Assembly: GCF_003633685.1 (NCBI RefSeq)
Contig: NZ_RBKT01000001.1
Coordinates: 1,488,001-1,552,000, forward strand
DNA: 64,000 nucleotides
From: Micromonospora pisi
GTDB taxonomy: Bacteria; Actinomycetota; Actinomycetes; Mycobacteriales; Micromonosporaceae
Direction: 5' to 3'
Shown: piece after piece, positions 54,201 to 62,913 of the stretch
Layout of the letters: each line of letters begins with the position of its first letter
Numbering within the stretch: the stretch's first letter is position 1
Position numbers and translations under genes: made by a program
Notes under the pieces: generated by a model
What the model was told of the DNA's origin: nothing
Seen by the model: the letters and a program-made list of their open reading frames with translations, nothing else
Databases searched by the model: none

Positions 54201-56994
54201 ACGGGAGCTGGCCGACGCGCTGACCGAGGTGGCGCAGACCAGCCTCGGCGCCGACGCCGCACCGGCACCGGTGGTCGCCGGAGCCGGCCCCTGGGCCCGG
54301 CCCTGGTCGCTCGACCTCGACGAGATGCCCCGACCCGGGCGGCCCGCGATCGAGGAGAACGGCCCGTGGCGGGTCTTCGCCGACGCCGGCAACCCGATCG
54401 CCGAGCAGCTACGCCAACGGCTCGACCAGGCCAACGTCGGCGCCGGGGTGCTGGTCTGCCTACCGGTCGGCTGCACCGAGGAACAACTCGGCCTGGCGCT
54501 CGACGGTGCGCAGGCCGCGCTGGCCGGTACGGCCGGCGATCGGTTCGTGCTGGTGCAACACGACCGGGGCGCGGCCGGCCTGGCCAAGACGTTGCGGCTG
54601 GAGGCGCCACACGTCCGGACCACCATCGCGCACGTCCCGCCGGTGTCGCAGGCCGTCGACTGGGTGGTCGACGAGGTGGCCGCGACGTCGCAGTACGCCG
54701 AGGTCTACTACGACGCGGACGGCGTACGGCGGGTGCCGACCCTACGGGTGCTGCCGCTGCGGTCGAAACGGACCGAGGCGCCGCTGGACAGCACGGATGT
54801 GCTGCTGGTGACCGGCGGCGGCAAGGGCATCACGGCCGAGTGCGCCTTGGCGCTCGCCACGGACAGCGGCGCGAGCCTGGCCCTGCTGGGCCGGTCCGAC
54901 CCGGCGAGCGACGCGGAACTGGCCGCGAACCTGGCCCGGATGACCGATCTGGGGATCACCGTCCGCTACGCCCAAGCCGACGTCACCGACCCGCAGGCGG
55001 TCAGCACGGCGGTCAGCACGCTGGTGGACCAGCTCGGTCCGGTCACCGCGCTGCTGCACGGCGCGGGACGCAACGAGCCGGCCAGCCTGACCAGCCTGGA
55101 CATGGCGCGGTTCGAGGCGACCTTCGCCCCGAAGCTGGCCGGTCTGCGCGCGGTGCTGGCCGCCGTACAGCCGGACCGGCTCAAGCTCCTGGTGACGCTC
55201 GGCAGCATCATCGGCCGGGCCGGCCTGCGGGGCGAGGCGCACTACGCCACCGCCAACGAGTGGTTGGCCGATCTGACGATGCAGGTGGCCCGGGATCATC
55301 CGCGCTGCCGCAGCCTGTGCCTGGAATGGTCGGTCTGGTCCGGCGTCGGGATGGGCGAGCGGCTGTCGGTCGTGGAGTCGCTGACCCGCGACGGCGTCAC
55401 CCCGATCACCCCGGATCAGGGCATCGCCATCCTGCGTCGGCTGGTCAACGACCCGGACGCGCCCACGATCAGCGTGATCAGCGGTCGCACCGAGGGCATC
55501 GACACGGTCCGGTACCACCTGCCGGAGCTGCCGCTGTTGCGATTCATGGGACGCCCGCTCGTCCGGTACGACGGGGTCGAACTGGTGAGCGAGGTGGAGC
55601 TGAGCGCCGGCACCGACCTGTACCTGTCCGACCACCTGCTCGACGGCAACCTGCTCTTCCCGGCGGTCTTCGGCATGGAGGCGATGGCCCAGGTGGCGGT
55701 CGCGACCACCGGCCGGGTCGGCGCCCCGGTGATCGAGCAGGCGGAGTTCCTGCGCCCGATCGTGGTGCCACCGGCGGGTACCACCACGATCCGGATCGCC
55801 TGCGTGGTGACCGACGTCGACACCGTCGAGGTCGCCATCCACAGCGCGGAGACCGGCTTCGCCGCCGACCACTTCCGCGCCCGGCTGCGCCTGGACGCCG
55901 CCGCCACGCCGGCCGGACCGCCGGACCAGATCGCCGCCGGCCTGCCGGCCGTACCGTTGGACCCGGCCACCGACCTCTACGGCCCGGTGCTCTTCCAGGG
56001 CGGACGCTTCCAACGGCTCCGCACGTACCACCGGGCCGCGGCCCGGCACATCGACGCCGAGGTGGCTGCCGACCCCGGTGCGGACTGGTTCGCCGCGTTC
56101 CTCCCCGGTGACCTGCTGCTGGGCGACCCGGGCGTACGGGACGCGATGATGCACGGCAACCAAGTGTGCGTACCCGACGCGACCCTGCTGCCGCAGGGCA
56201 TCGAACGCGTCCACCCGGCCGGCCCGGCGATGTTCGACGCCGACGGCCTGCGCTACTGCGCCACCGAGCGGTCCCGTGACGGCGACACCTACGTGTACGA
56301 CATCGCGCTGCGCGACGGCGCCGGTGTGATGCTCGAACGCTGGGAGGGCCTGCGGCTGCGCGCGGTACGCAAGAGCGACGGCAGCGGCCCGTGGGTCGCA
56401 CCGCTGCTCGGCCCGTACCTGGAGCGGGCGCTCGGTGACCTGCTCGGCGCCGACGTCGCGGTGACGGTGGAGCCGGACGAGTCGCCCGAGCACGAGGGCG
56501 AGTACGTGGCGCGGCGCCGGGCCCGGACCGCACTGGCCGCAAGCCGGTCACTCGGCCGGCCCGCCGAGATCGTCTACCGCTCGGACGGCCGGCCGGAGCT
56601 GGTCGGCGGCGGCAGCGTCTCGAGTTCGCACAGCGTCGGGATCACGTTGAGCGTCACCGGCACCGGTGCCCTCGGCTGTGACGTGGACCTGGTCAGCTCC
56701 CGCGCCGAGGAGGCGTGGCAGGAGTTGCTCGGCCCGCACCGCGTCCTCGCGGGGCTGGTCGCGCAGATCCCCGGGGAGAGCCCGGACAGCGCGGGCACCC
56801 GGGTGTGGACGGCGATCGAGTGTCTCCAGAAGGCGGGCCACTCCCCGCGCGGTCCGCTGACCCTGCTGCCAGCCGAGCGGGCGGGGTGGGTCGTGTTCGC
56901 CTTCGGCGAGCTGCGGGTCGCCACGTTCGTGACGACGTTGCGGGAGGGACCGGATCCGGTGGTCTTCGCCGTACTCACCGAAGGGCGGAACTAG
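51208..56994 (+). CDS. iterative type I enediyne polyketide synthase (PKSE)
   Basis: A 1928-residue synthase with the full PKSE domain order. KS, residues 1-450: active Cys211 in DGACSSS, His344 in EGHGTGT, His384 in IGHTKAAAG. AT, about 590-870: Ser655 in GHSLGE. ACP, about 930-1010: the phosphopantetheine Ser968 lies in DDLHLSSITVG, where the usual Asp before Ser is replaced by Ser. KR, about 1195-1460: TGGGKGI, with Tyr1346 and Asn1350. DH, about 1465-1760: His1476 in HLLDGNLLFP. A C-terminal phosphopantetheinyl transferase, about 1790-1928, has GCDVD (Asp1825, Asp1827), Glu1871 and Lys1875. PKSE makes the linear polyene that becomes the enediyne core. ATG 51208 has AAGGAG ahead. Confidence 0.96.
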   Translation: MTRIAIVGMACRYPDATSPRELWENAVAGRRAFRRLPDVRMRLEDYYDPDPSTPDRFYARTAAVIEGYEFNRIAYKVAGSTYRSTDLTHWLALDVAAMALADAGFPMAEGLPRERTGVIVGNSLTGEFSRANQLRLRWPFVRRMVAAALKEQEWDDDQLGTFLDDFEATFKSPFPEIDEDTLAGGLSNTIAGRICNHFDLKGGGYTVDGACSSSLLSVATACKGLVDGELDVVVAGGVDLSIDPFEIIGFAKTGALARREMKVYDKGSNGFWPGEGCGMVVLMREDEARRAGHRIYTTIAGWGISSDGKGSITRPEMSGYQLALRRAYERAGFGVETVAMFEGHGTGTAVGDANELGALSLARSAGGQAPVPAAISSVKGMIGHTKAAAGVAGLIKATMAVHHHVLPPTIGCTDPHELLTGPDAQLRVLRKAEPFPTDIPVRAGVTAMGFGGINTHIVLENDGPRRRTRFDTRMRALASSLQDVELLVVDAGSAAELGERLTRLVEFVPTIAYAQLSDLAVTLHRELRELPYRAAVVVSSPEDAERRLRGLVEKVDAGETMSFDADGRAFLGHASGPGRIGYLFPGQGSGRGTSGGAMRRRFTEADETYLRAALPTGGDTIATEVAQPRIVTGSLAGLRVLSTLGLEATIAVGHSLGEITALHWAGALDEEMLLEVAAIRGATMSRHSASGTMASISAAPETVDRLMADLPVVIGGFNGPQQTVVAGTVEAVEEICVRARDNGLSAVRLSVSHAFHSPLVAPAAGAFGAALAGKRFGPVDRRIVSTVTGEQLPASTDIPALLHRQITDPVLFSQAVAVAAKEVDLFVEVGPGRVLSGLATGSTDVPAVALDTDDESLVGVLRVAGAAFVMNAAPVDAALFHGRLVRPLQVGTEFKFFASPCESAPQVDIRASRTATQAEPAGTDATAPVDPGQSSLDLLRRLASERAELPLELVREESRLLDDLHLSSITVGQVVNEVAGQLGISAAQTPTNFATATVRELADALTEVAQTSLGADAAPAPVVAGAGPWARPWSLDLDEMPRPGRPAIEENGPWRVFADAGNPIAEQLRQRLDQANVGAGVLVCLPVGCTEEQLGLALDGAQAALAGTAGDRFVLVQHDRGAAGLAKTLRLEAPHVRTTIAHVPPVSQAVDWVVDEVAATSQYAEVYYDADGVRRVPTLRVLPLRSKRTEAPLDSTDVLLVTGGGKGITAECALALATDSGASLALLGRSDPASDAELAANLARMTDLGITVRYAQADVTDPQAVSTAVSTLVDQLGPVTALLHGAGRNEPASLTSLDMARFEATFAPKLAGLRAVLAAVQPDRLKLLVTLGSIIGRAGLRGEAHYATANEWLADLTMQVARDHPRCRSLCLEWSVWSGVGMGERLSVVESLTRDGVTPITPDQGIAILRRLVNDPDAPTISVISGRTEGIDTVRYHLPELPLLRFMGRPLVRYDGVELVSEVELSAGTDLYLSDHLLDGNLLFPAVFGMEAMAQVAVATTGRVGAPVIEQAEFLRPIVVPPAGTTTIRIACVVTDVDTVEVAIHSAETGFAADHFRARLRLDAAATPAGPPDQIAAGLPAVPLDPATDLYGPVLFQGGRFQRLRTYHRAAARHIDAEVAADPGADWFAAFLPGDLLLGDPGVRDAMMHGNQVCVPDATLLPQGIERVHPAGPAMFDADGLRYCATERSRDGDTYVYDIALRDGAGVMLERWEGLRLRAVRKSDGSGPWVAPLLGPYLERALGDLLGADVAVTVEPDESPEHEGEYVARRRARTALAASRSLGRPAEIVYRSDGRPELVGGGSVSSSHSVGITLSVTGTGALGCDVDLVSSRAEEAWQELLGPHRVLAGLVAQIPGESPDSAGTRVWTAIECLQKAGHSPRGPLTLLPAERAGWVVFAFGELRVATFVTTLREGPDPVVFAVLTEGRN

Positions 56995-56998
56995 CACC

Positions 56999-57442
56999 GT
57001 GGAGAAGTACTACGAGTACCTGCACACCGTGGGTTTCGAGGAAACGAACATCGTCGGGAACGTGTACTACGTGAACTACCTGCGTTGGCAGGGGCGCTGC
57101 CGGGAGATGTTCCTCAAGCATCGCGCCCCGGAGGTGCTGGCCGACCTGCAGGACGACCTGAAGCTGTTCACGTTGAAGGTCGACTGCGAGTTCTTCGCCG
57201 AGATCACCGCGTTCGACGAACTCTCGATCCGGATGCGACTGGTGGAGCTGGCACAGACGCAGGTCCAGTTCGGATTCGACTACGTCCGGCTCGACCCGGG
57301 CGGCGGCGAGACGCTCGTCGCCCGGGGCGCGCAGCGGGTCGCCTGTATGCGCGGCCCGAACACCCGCACTCTGCCGGCGCGGGTCCCGGAGCCGCTGGCT
57401 CGCGCGCTGGAGCCGTATCTGCTCACCGCGACACGCGGCTGA
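56999..57442 (+). CDS. enediyne hotdog-fold thioesterase (SgcE10/CalE7-like)
   Basis: A 147-residue hotdog thioesterase starting at GTG 56999, four bases after the PKS stop. The text EETNIVGNVYYVNYLRWQG followed by RCREMFL is the signature of enediyne thioesterases such as CalE7, SgcE10 and DynE7. Asn17 and Arg35 match, with a constant offset of two, the active-site Asn and Arg described for CalE7. The family lacks the acidic residue of other hotdog thioesterases and hydrolyses the polyene from the PKS ACP, with decarboxylation. Length and position are as expected. It is cotranscribed with PKSE and the oxidative genes downstream. Confidence 0.93.
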   Translation: MEKYYEYLHTVGFEETNIVGNVYYVNYLRWQGRCREMFLKHRAPEVLADLQDDLKLFTLKVDCEFFAEITAFDELSIRMRLVELAQTQVQFGFDYVRLDPGGGETLVARGAQRVACMRGPNTRTLPARVPEPLARALEPYLLTATRG

Positions 57443-57466
57443 GCGGCAGTCCGCAGAGGAGGTCCT

Positions 57467-58003
57467 GTGAGCGTCCACGCCGCGCCGTACGGCGAACTGG
57501 CCGACACCAAAGCGCTTCGGCGGGCCTACGGAACGTTCGCCACCGGCGTCACGGTCGTGACCGTCGGTGGCGATACCCCGCACGGCATGACCGCCAACTC
57601 CTTCACCACCGTCTCGCTCGATCCACCGCTGGTGCTGGTCTGTGTCGACCGGGCCGCGGTGATGCACAGCGTGCTCACCGACGCCGGGCGCTTCGCGGTC
57701 TCGGTGCTCGGCTCGCGCCAGGCGCCGATCGCCCGGTACTTCGCCGACCGGCACCGACCGCTGGGCGCGGAGCAGTTCGACGCGATCGACTGGCTACCCG
57801 GTCCGGTGACCGGCGCGCCCCTGCTCACCGACGCGCTCGCGCACTTCGAGTGCGAGGTGCGGTGCGCCTACGACGGCGGGGACCACAGCATCTTCCTGGC
57901 CCATCTGGTGTCCATGCAGCGGGCCAGCGAGGACGAGGCACTGCTGTTCCTGCGGGGCCGGTTCCGTCAACTCGAACCCGAACGGAGTGAGGTCACCACA
58001 TGA
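57467..58003 (+). CDS. flavin reductase (SgcE6-like)
   Basis: A 178-residue flavin reductase-like (split-barrel) protein starting at GTG 57467 with a perfect AGGAGGT site. Motifs are LRRAYGTFATGVTVVTVGG, HGMTANSFTTVSLDPPLVLVCVD and SVLGSRQAPIARYFADRH, as in HpaC and SgcE6. Such proteins pass reduced FAD or FMN to separate monooxygenases; SgcE6 serves SgcC and SgcD3 in C-1027. Here the hydroxylase at 19454 is a candidate receiver. The stop overlaps the P450 start in an ATGA, so the pair is translated together. The length matches SgcE6 (about 184 residues). Confidence 0.9.
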   Translation: MSVHAAPYGELADTKALRRAYGTFATGVTVVTVGGDTPHGMTANSFTTVSLDPPLVLVCVDRAAVMHSVLTDAGRFAVSVLGSRQAPIARYFADRHRPLGAEQFDAIDWLPGPVTGAPLLTDALAHFECEVRCAYDGGDHSIFLAHLVSMQRASEDEALLFLRGRFRQLEPERSEVTT

Positions 58004-59355
58004 CCACGGTGCAGAACCATCGACGGGTGCCACCAGGGCCACCTCGCTCAGCGGCGCTGCGGATGCTCGCGGTCATGAACCGCGACCGGCTCGGCATGAT
58101 GACGTCGGCCGCGCGGACCTACGGCGACGCGGCCCGGTTGCCGGTGGGGCCCAAGACGCTCTACTACTTCAACCATCCCGACCACGCCAAGCACGTGCTG
58201 GCCGACAACGCTTCGAACTACCACAAGGGCATCGGTCTCGTGCACGCCCGGCGTGCCCTGGGCGATGGGCTGCTCACCAGCGAGGGGGAACTCTGGCGCA
58301 AGCAACGCAAGGTCATCCAGCCCACCTTCCAGAGCAAGCGCATCGCCGCGCAGGCCGAGGCGGTGGCCCGGGAGGCGGCGCTGCTCGTCGCCCGGCTCCG
58401 GGCGCACGAGGGCGGCCCTCCGGTGGACGTGGTGCAGGAGATGACGGGTCTGACCCTGGGGGTGCTCGGCCACACCCTGCTCGACGCCGACCTCGGCGCG
58501 TACGGGGACATCGGTGCCTCCTTCGGCGCCGTACAGGACCAGGCGATGTTCGAGCTGGAAACACTGAGCGCCGTGCCGACCTGGGTTCCGCTGCCCCGCC
58601 AGTTGAGGTTCCGGCGCGCCCGCCGGGAGTTGCAGGTCGTGGTGGACCAACTGGTGGCCCGCCGGCACAGCACTGTCGACCGCGACGACGTGCTGTCCCG
58701 GCTGATCATCTCGGCCGGCCAGGAGACCGATCCCCGGGTGGGCCGCGAGCGGTTACGCGACGAGTTGGTCACGCTGCTGCTGGCCGGACACGAGACCACG
58801 GCGAGCACGCTGAGCTGGAGCCTCTATCTCATCGACCAACATCCGCAGGTACGTCAACGGCTGCACGAGGAGGCGCTCGCGGTGCTGGGCGACCGCCTTC
58901 CGGTCTACGAGGACCTGCACCGGCTGCGGTACACCGCCATGGTGGTGGAGGAGGTGATGCGGTTGTATCCACCGGTGTGGCTGCTGCCGCGCAAGGCAAT
59001 CGCCGCCGACGAGGTCGGCGGCTACCAAGTACCGGCGGGCGCGGACGTGCTGATCAGCCCGTACACCCTGCACCGCCACCCCCGGCTCTGGCAGGACCCG
59101 CACCGTTTCGATCCGGAACGTTTCGACCCGGCGCGGCCGAGCGACCGTCCCCGCTACGCGTACATCCCGTTCGGGGCCGGGCCCCGGTTCTGCGTCGGCA
59201 ATCACCTCGGCATGATGGAGGCGACCTTCGTGATCGCCATGCTCGCCCGTGACCTGCGGATGGAGAAGGATCCGAACTACAAGGTGACCGCCGAGCCGAT
59301 GCTGTCGCTGCGGGTGCGCGGCGGGCTACCGATGACGGTCCACCGGGCACGATAG
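58000..59355 (+). CDS. cytochrome P450 (SgcE7-like)
   Basis: A 451-residue P450 starting at ATG 58000. The I-helix oxygen-binding motif is AGHETT (Ala262-Thr267). The ExxR pair is Glu318/Arg321 in EEVMRLYP. The haem loop is FGAGPRFCVGNHLG with Cys398. The N terminus is soluble, without a membrane anchor. The sequence resembles the CYP102-like and SgcE7 group found next to the flavin reductase in enediyne cassettes. It is the last gene of the core operon. It probably oxidises the enediyne core; the exact step is unproven. No ferredoxin gene is seen in the window. Confidence 0.92.
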   Translation: MTTVQNHRRVPPGPPRSAALRMLAVMNRDRLGMMTSAARTYGDAARLPVGPKTLYYFNHPDHAKHVLADNASNYHKGIGLVHARRALGDGLLTSEGELWRKQRKVIQPTFQSKRIAAQAEAVAREAALLVARLRAHEGGPPVDVVQEMTGLTLGVLGHTLLDADLGAYGDIGASFGAVQDQAMFELETLSAVPTWVPLPRQLRFRRARRELQVVVDQLVARRHSTVDRDDVLSRLIISAGQETDPRVGRERLRDELVTLLLAGHETTASTLSWSLYLIDQHPQVRQRLHEEALAVLGDRLPVYEDLHRLRYTAMVVEEVMRLYPPVWLLPRKAIAADEVGGYQVPAGADVLISPYTLHRHPRLWQDPHRFDPERFDPARPSDRPRYAYIPFGAGPRFCVGNHLGMMEATFVIAMLARDLRMEKDPNYKVTAEPMLSLRVRGGLPMTVHRAR

Positions 59356-59359
59356 GTGA

Positions 59360-59990
59360 CGCTCGCGGTGCCCGGCGGAAGGTCCGGACGCGGTGGGCGC
59401 CTGGGTCTTCGGGTACGGCGGGTCGACGCGCCGAACCCGCGCCACGGCGGCACGTTCGAGGGCGTCGACGCCCCGATCACGACGTGCGGGCGTACGACGT
59501 TGGGTCCCTCGGTGGCCACCGCTACCTGTTGGGCGTGCTCCGTGGCGAAGTGCGGACCGTGCGTGGCGGCCGGGACGGAATGCACCGCCGGATACCAGAC
59601 TCCCGCCGGCACTTTCTCCCACCGGTACGGGCCGGTTCCTTGAGTACGGCGCGGGCGACTGGGCTCCCTTCGGGAATGCGCCCCCGAAACAGGCCGGCGA
59701 GAATGAGATCGCGCCGGTCCACCACCACCGGTCGGCGAAGGTGCCGACGCCGGGTGGCCGACACGGAGGCTGGTGTCGGAGGTCAATCGAGGTCGGGACC
59801 AGCGGTTGCCTGGCCTGCCGGAGCCGCAGGGCCGACAGGGAACCGTCGAGGTGGGGTACCGGTGGTGCTGAGGGATCCCGGAAGAATGGAACTTCGCCGG
59901 ACCGCGATACGTGGCCCTGTCATCGATGCTGAACTGTTCGTCGAGATTGTCGCGCATTAGCGTCGCAATTCGCTCGACGGCCATTTCCAC
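59360..59990 (-). pseudogene. decayed AraC regulator related to 17204-18064
   Basis: On the minus strand the start MEMAVERIATLMRDNLDEQFSIDD matches ERAVVRAIATMRDNLAEQVTVDD of the intact AraC protein. Later pieces in other frames match its helix region (GTSTVPLSALRLRQARQPLV), its sensor start (DLILAGLFRGRIPEGSPV against GLVFAGLFPERIPEGRPV) and a region near the C terminus (GPYRWEKVPAGVWY against GPYRFDDVPQGDWY). Several frameshifts, lost residues and the lack of one open frame show decay. It sits beside the second MerR gene, just as the intact AraC and MerR genes are in one operon at 15-18 kb. Confidence 0.78.
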
Positions 59991-60553
59991 GGACCTGACC
60001 AGGACGCCTCGCCTTGCATTTTCGGACCGCCGGTCATGCTTTCGGAAAGATCGTCCCAGGATTCACCCGAAACCAATTCGGATTCCACAGAATGCACCGG
60101 CCAGCCCCGCATCGTGCGATGCGGTGACAGCTATCGCCGCCGGGACCGCGACGCCAAGGCACGACACCCGACCTGTTTCACCGATGCACGGCGACCTGAC
60201 GATGCCGGCCGCGAGAGCATGAAGAGCGCTCTGAGCTGCGCATTCACCAACAGACGAGACAGGTCGGCACCGAGCAACTATTTCGCGGGAAGCTACCGGC
60301 GATCTCCACTATCCATTTCGCTCACCGAGCGCACACAAACCGCGGACCTCGGGTCGGGGCAGTCACTCACGGTACTGTATGTGATCTGCACGCACCGTGC
60401 AACAGCGACACATGGGGAGCGTCTTGACGTAGGTTTGAACGATTCACGAAGCCTCGAATACCGCAAGATCCTAGATACTGACCCATCTTGCCACCCATCG
60501 ATCTTCTATGGCAGCATGGGTCATGCCTCCCCTCCGACACCGACGGTGGTTCG
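59991..60553. other. intergenic region between decayed AraC and MerR
   Basis: About 560 bp without a supported gene. The part from 60230 to 60550 is AT-richer than the neighbourhood, which fits the promoter of the MerR gene and possibly of the former AraC gene in the opposite direction. No repeat or operator was recognised. Confidence 0.4.
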
Positions 60554-61195
60554 ATGAAAATCTCGAATCTCAGTAGACGCAGCGGAGTGTCAGTTCCGAC
60601 AATAAAATTCTATTTGCGCGAACAACTACTGCCGCCAGGGGCGCCGACCGCTCGCAATCAGGCAGAGTACGACGAAACCCACGTCAGCCGACTGCGGCTG
60701 ATCCGGTTGCTGACCGGAATCGGCATGATGAGCCTGGCCTCGGTTCGTGAGGTGCTCGCTGCCATCGACAACAACTGCCTTTCACCCCAGCGGCTCGCCC
60801 AGGTGGTCAACCGGGCCCTGCTGCCCGAGCATGCGATGCCCTCCTCCGACCCGGGGTGCCACGACCCACCTGCCAGCCGGGTGGGCAGCTTCCTCGACGG
60901 CGTGGGGTGGAACGTACGCGCCGACGCTCCCGAACGCGAGAGTCTCGTACGGGTCTTGACGGCACTGGAGGGCCTCGGCGTGCCCTGCATCGAAGACGTC
61001 TTCGCACCGTATGTGGACGCTGCGGAGCGGCTGGCGGTCCGCGAGATCGAGCGGCAGCTCGGCACCGGGGGCGCCGCCACGGTCGTCGCCCGGGTGGTGC
61101 TCTTCGAGGTGGCGTTCGCGATAATGCGCCGGATGGCGTACACGCATCATCTCGGACTGAGGACCGAGAGCGACGGCTGCCCGCCTACCAGATAG
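60554..61195 (+). CDS. MerR-family transcriptional regulator, paralogue of 15394-16023
   Basis: A 213-residue regulator starting at ATG 60554 (MKISNLSRRSGVSVPTIKFYLRE). The MerR DNA-binding domain occupies residues 1-70. A helical C-terminal part (GVGWNVRADAPERESLVRVLTALEGL) precedes the end RRMAYTHHLGLR, close to the paralogue ending RRMAHDHHLGTR. No metal-binding Cys motif is present, so it probably responds to a small organic ligand such as the product. The first 100 bp are AT-richer than the rest of the gene. It is transcribed alone after the core operon, in the same direction. It marks the right edge of the cluster. Confidence 0.85.
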   Translation: MKISNLSRRSGVSVPTIKFYLREQLLPPGAPTARNQAEYDETHVSRLRLIRLLTGIGMMSLASVREVLAAIDNNCLSPQRLAQVVNRALLPEHAMPSSDPGCHDPPASRVGSFLDGVGWNVRADAPERESLVRVLTALEGLGVPCIEDVFAPYVDAAERLAVREIERQLGTGGAATVVARVVLFEVAFAIMRRMAYTHHLGLRTESDGCPPTR

Positions 61196-62035
61196 TCAAG
61201 CCAGCCGCGATCAAGCAGACGTTGCGCACCCCGGGAACGTCACGCCCAATTGACCAGGGTTCATGAGTTCACCCGAACGGTGCCCGAACACTGCCCCTGT
61301 CCGCGCCCACCTCCGTCGTCGCAGGGACGTACGAACAGCCGTTAGACCCAGCCAGGGGTCGCCGGGGATCATTCAGGACACCTCAGCCGGGTGTCGTCGA
61401 TGCCCGACGTCAACGAGCCCGACATCCGTCACCCGCAGCCCGACGGGCCTATCCACCCGCACCCGGAAAATTTTCTGCACCGTCATTCGCCGATGAAAAC
61501 TGCGGGTTCCGCCTCGGGCACCCATGGCCGTGAGCTGCTTGAACACCACACTGCTGCCAGCTGCGAGGAGTTTCGGTATGTCGCCGATCCGCGAGCATCT
61601 CACGTTTCGGGACATCGCGATCGAGGGCCAGTGACAATCGGCGCTGCCCCCGAAATATAGAGGTGGAGACACCGACCGCCACGGCAGCACGAAGGCCGAC
61701 GGTCCACATGCTCTGCGGATCGTGCCCGAACGACGGCACCAACCGCACCGAGGATGGCCCAACCACCTCACCGATGGTGATGCCCCTCATCGGCCTGCCC
61801 CGACTCGTGACAGGGACCTCGCCCGGCCCACCCGGACCGGTCAAACGAGGCACGACAGGGGGCACCGTACAAAAACTCCTCGAACGCGCCGCTCGGACCA
61901 GCGAGCCGCGTTACACAGACGCTGACGGTCGCGACCCCGTCTGGATCCTGCCGATCCTCCGCCCCATTTCCGGGCGCCCGCACCCCGGCCGATCAGGGCC
62001 GACCCCGACCATCCTCACCTCCGATAGGGAGCACA
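61196..62035. other. 840-bp region without supported gene
   Basis: Between the MerR gene and the GAF protein no frame has a good start and a recognisable domain. On the minus strand around 61600-61700 one frame reads MWTVGLRAAVAVGVSTSIFRGQ, faintly like the membrane part of FUSC-type exporters, and may be a decayed fragment. The cluster probably ends here. Confidence 0.4.
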
Positions 62036-62860
62036 GTGCCGAAGCACCACACCCCGAACCGCGTCCGCCTCTGGACACGCCGCACCATGCGATACGGATT
62101 TCCGGTCTTCTTTCCCGCGTCAGCGGTCATCTCCACCTTCCTCGCGTCACTCAACCACGGCCCCATCCGCGTCTACTGGGGCCTGGGAGCTATCGCCGCG
62201 ACGGCAGGGACGGCCATCTTCGGTGTGTTCAAGGAACGGCAGGCCAGCGCCGCCGGCGAGGCCGCCGCCCGAGCACGGGCACAACTCGCCTCCGGCCTCA
62301 ACCGCGCAGGCGCTCCCCTGCTGAACGCACTCGGCAAGGTCACCACCGCCAAGACCGAGCAGGAACTACGAGCCGCGGTCGATGTCCTGACCACCCGAGT
62401 CGTCGATATCGGCCACTCCCAGTGCGGACGACACAACCAACCCCGCGCCAACCTCCGCTGCGTCTACTACACCTACAACCACGACCGCCTCGAACGCATC
62501 GTGTACGTCGGACGTCAAACCAACACCGCACCACGCCGGCACTTCACCAACGGCGCGAGCGCCCACGACAACGAAGTCATCCGACTCACACTCAGCGAAG
62601 AAGTCCTGGTCGTCGATGACCTCCACGAAACCCCACCACCCCACTTCAACGACACCAAAGGACGCAGCTACCGCCCCTTCATCGCAGTACCCGTACGCGC
62701 CGGCGAGACCAGCTACAGCCTCCTCACCCTGGACTCCGACCTACCCCACTCCCTCACCGACGTCGACAAAGGCCACATGGTCCTCCTCGCCGCCGTCCTC
62801 GCCGCCGGGCTCGCCCACCAGGAAACCGCCGGAGCGGTCACCAACATCCCCACGCCATAA
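62036..62860 (+). CDS. membrane-anchored GAF-like domain protein
   Basis: A 274-residue protein starting at GTG 62036 (GGGAG ahead). Two hydrophobic segments (about residues 20-42 and 47-66) form a membrane hairpin. A helical linker rich in Ala, Arg and Glu follows (VFKERQASAAGEAAARARAQL). Residues 115-270 look like a GAF domain, with strand-helix pattern ending IAVPVRAGETSYSLLTLDSDLP. GAF domains bind small ligands; no output domain is present, so the partner may be separate. It is followed 53 nt later by a small membrane protein on the same strand, likely cotranscribed. There is no visible link to the enediyne. Confidence 0.65.
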   Translation: MPKHHTPNRVRLWTRRTMRYGFPVFFPASAVISTFLASLNHGPIRVYWGLGAIAATAGTAIFGVFKERQASAAGEAAARARAQLASGLNRAGAPLLNALGKVTTAKTEQELRAAVDVLTTRVVDIGHSQCGRHNQPRANLRCVYYTYNHDRLERIVYVGRQTNTAPRRHFTNGASAHDNEVIRLTLSEEVLVVDDLHETPPPHFNDTKGRSYRPFIAVPVRAGETSYSLLTLDSDLPHSLTDVDKGHMVLLAAVLAAGLAHQETAGAVTNIPTP

Positions 62861-62913
62861 ACAACCAGCGACAACGGGCCACCACCCGCCGAGAAGCCGA
62901 AAGGCCGAATGCC

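Noticed and set aside
54366-56111. 581-codon frame within the PKSE gene
   Set aside because: Arg/Gly/Ala-rich shadow of the KR and DH domains; no independent start or domain.
51208-59355. Ten-membered enediyne class
   Set aside because: E6/E7/E8/E9-like genes, an epoxide hydrolase and SgcJ favour the nine-membered class; a phylogeny was not possible here.
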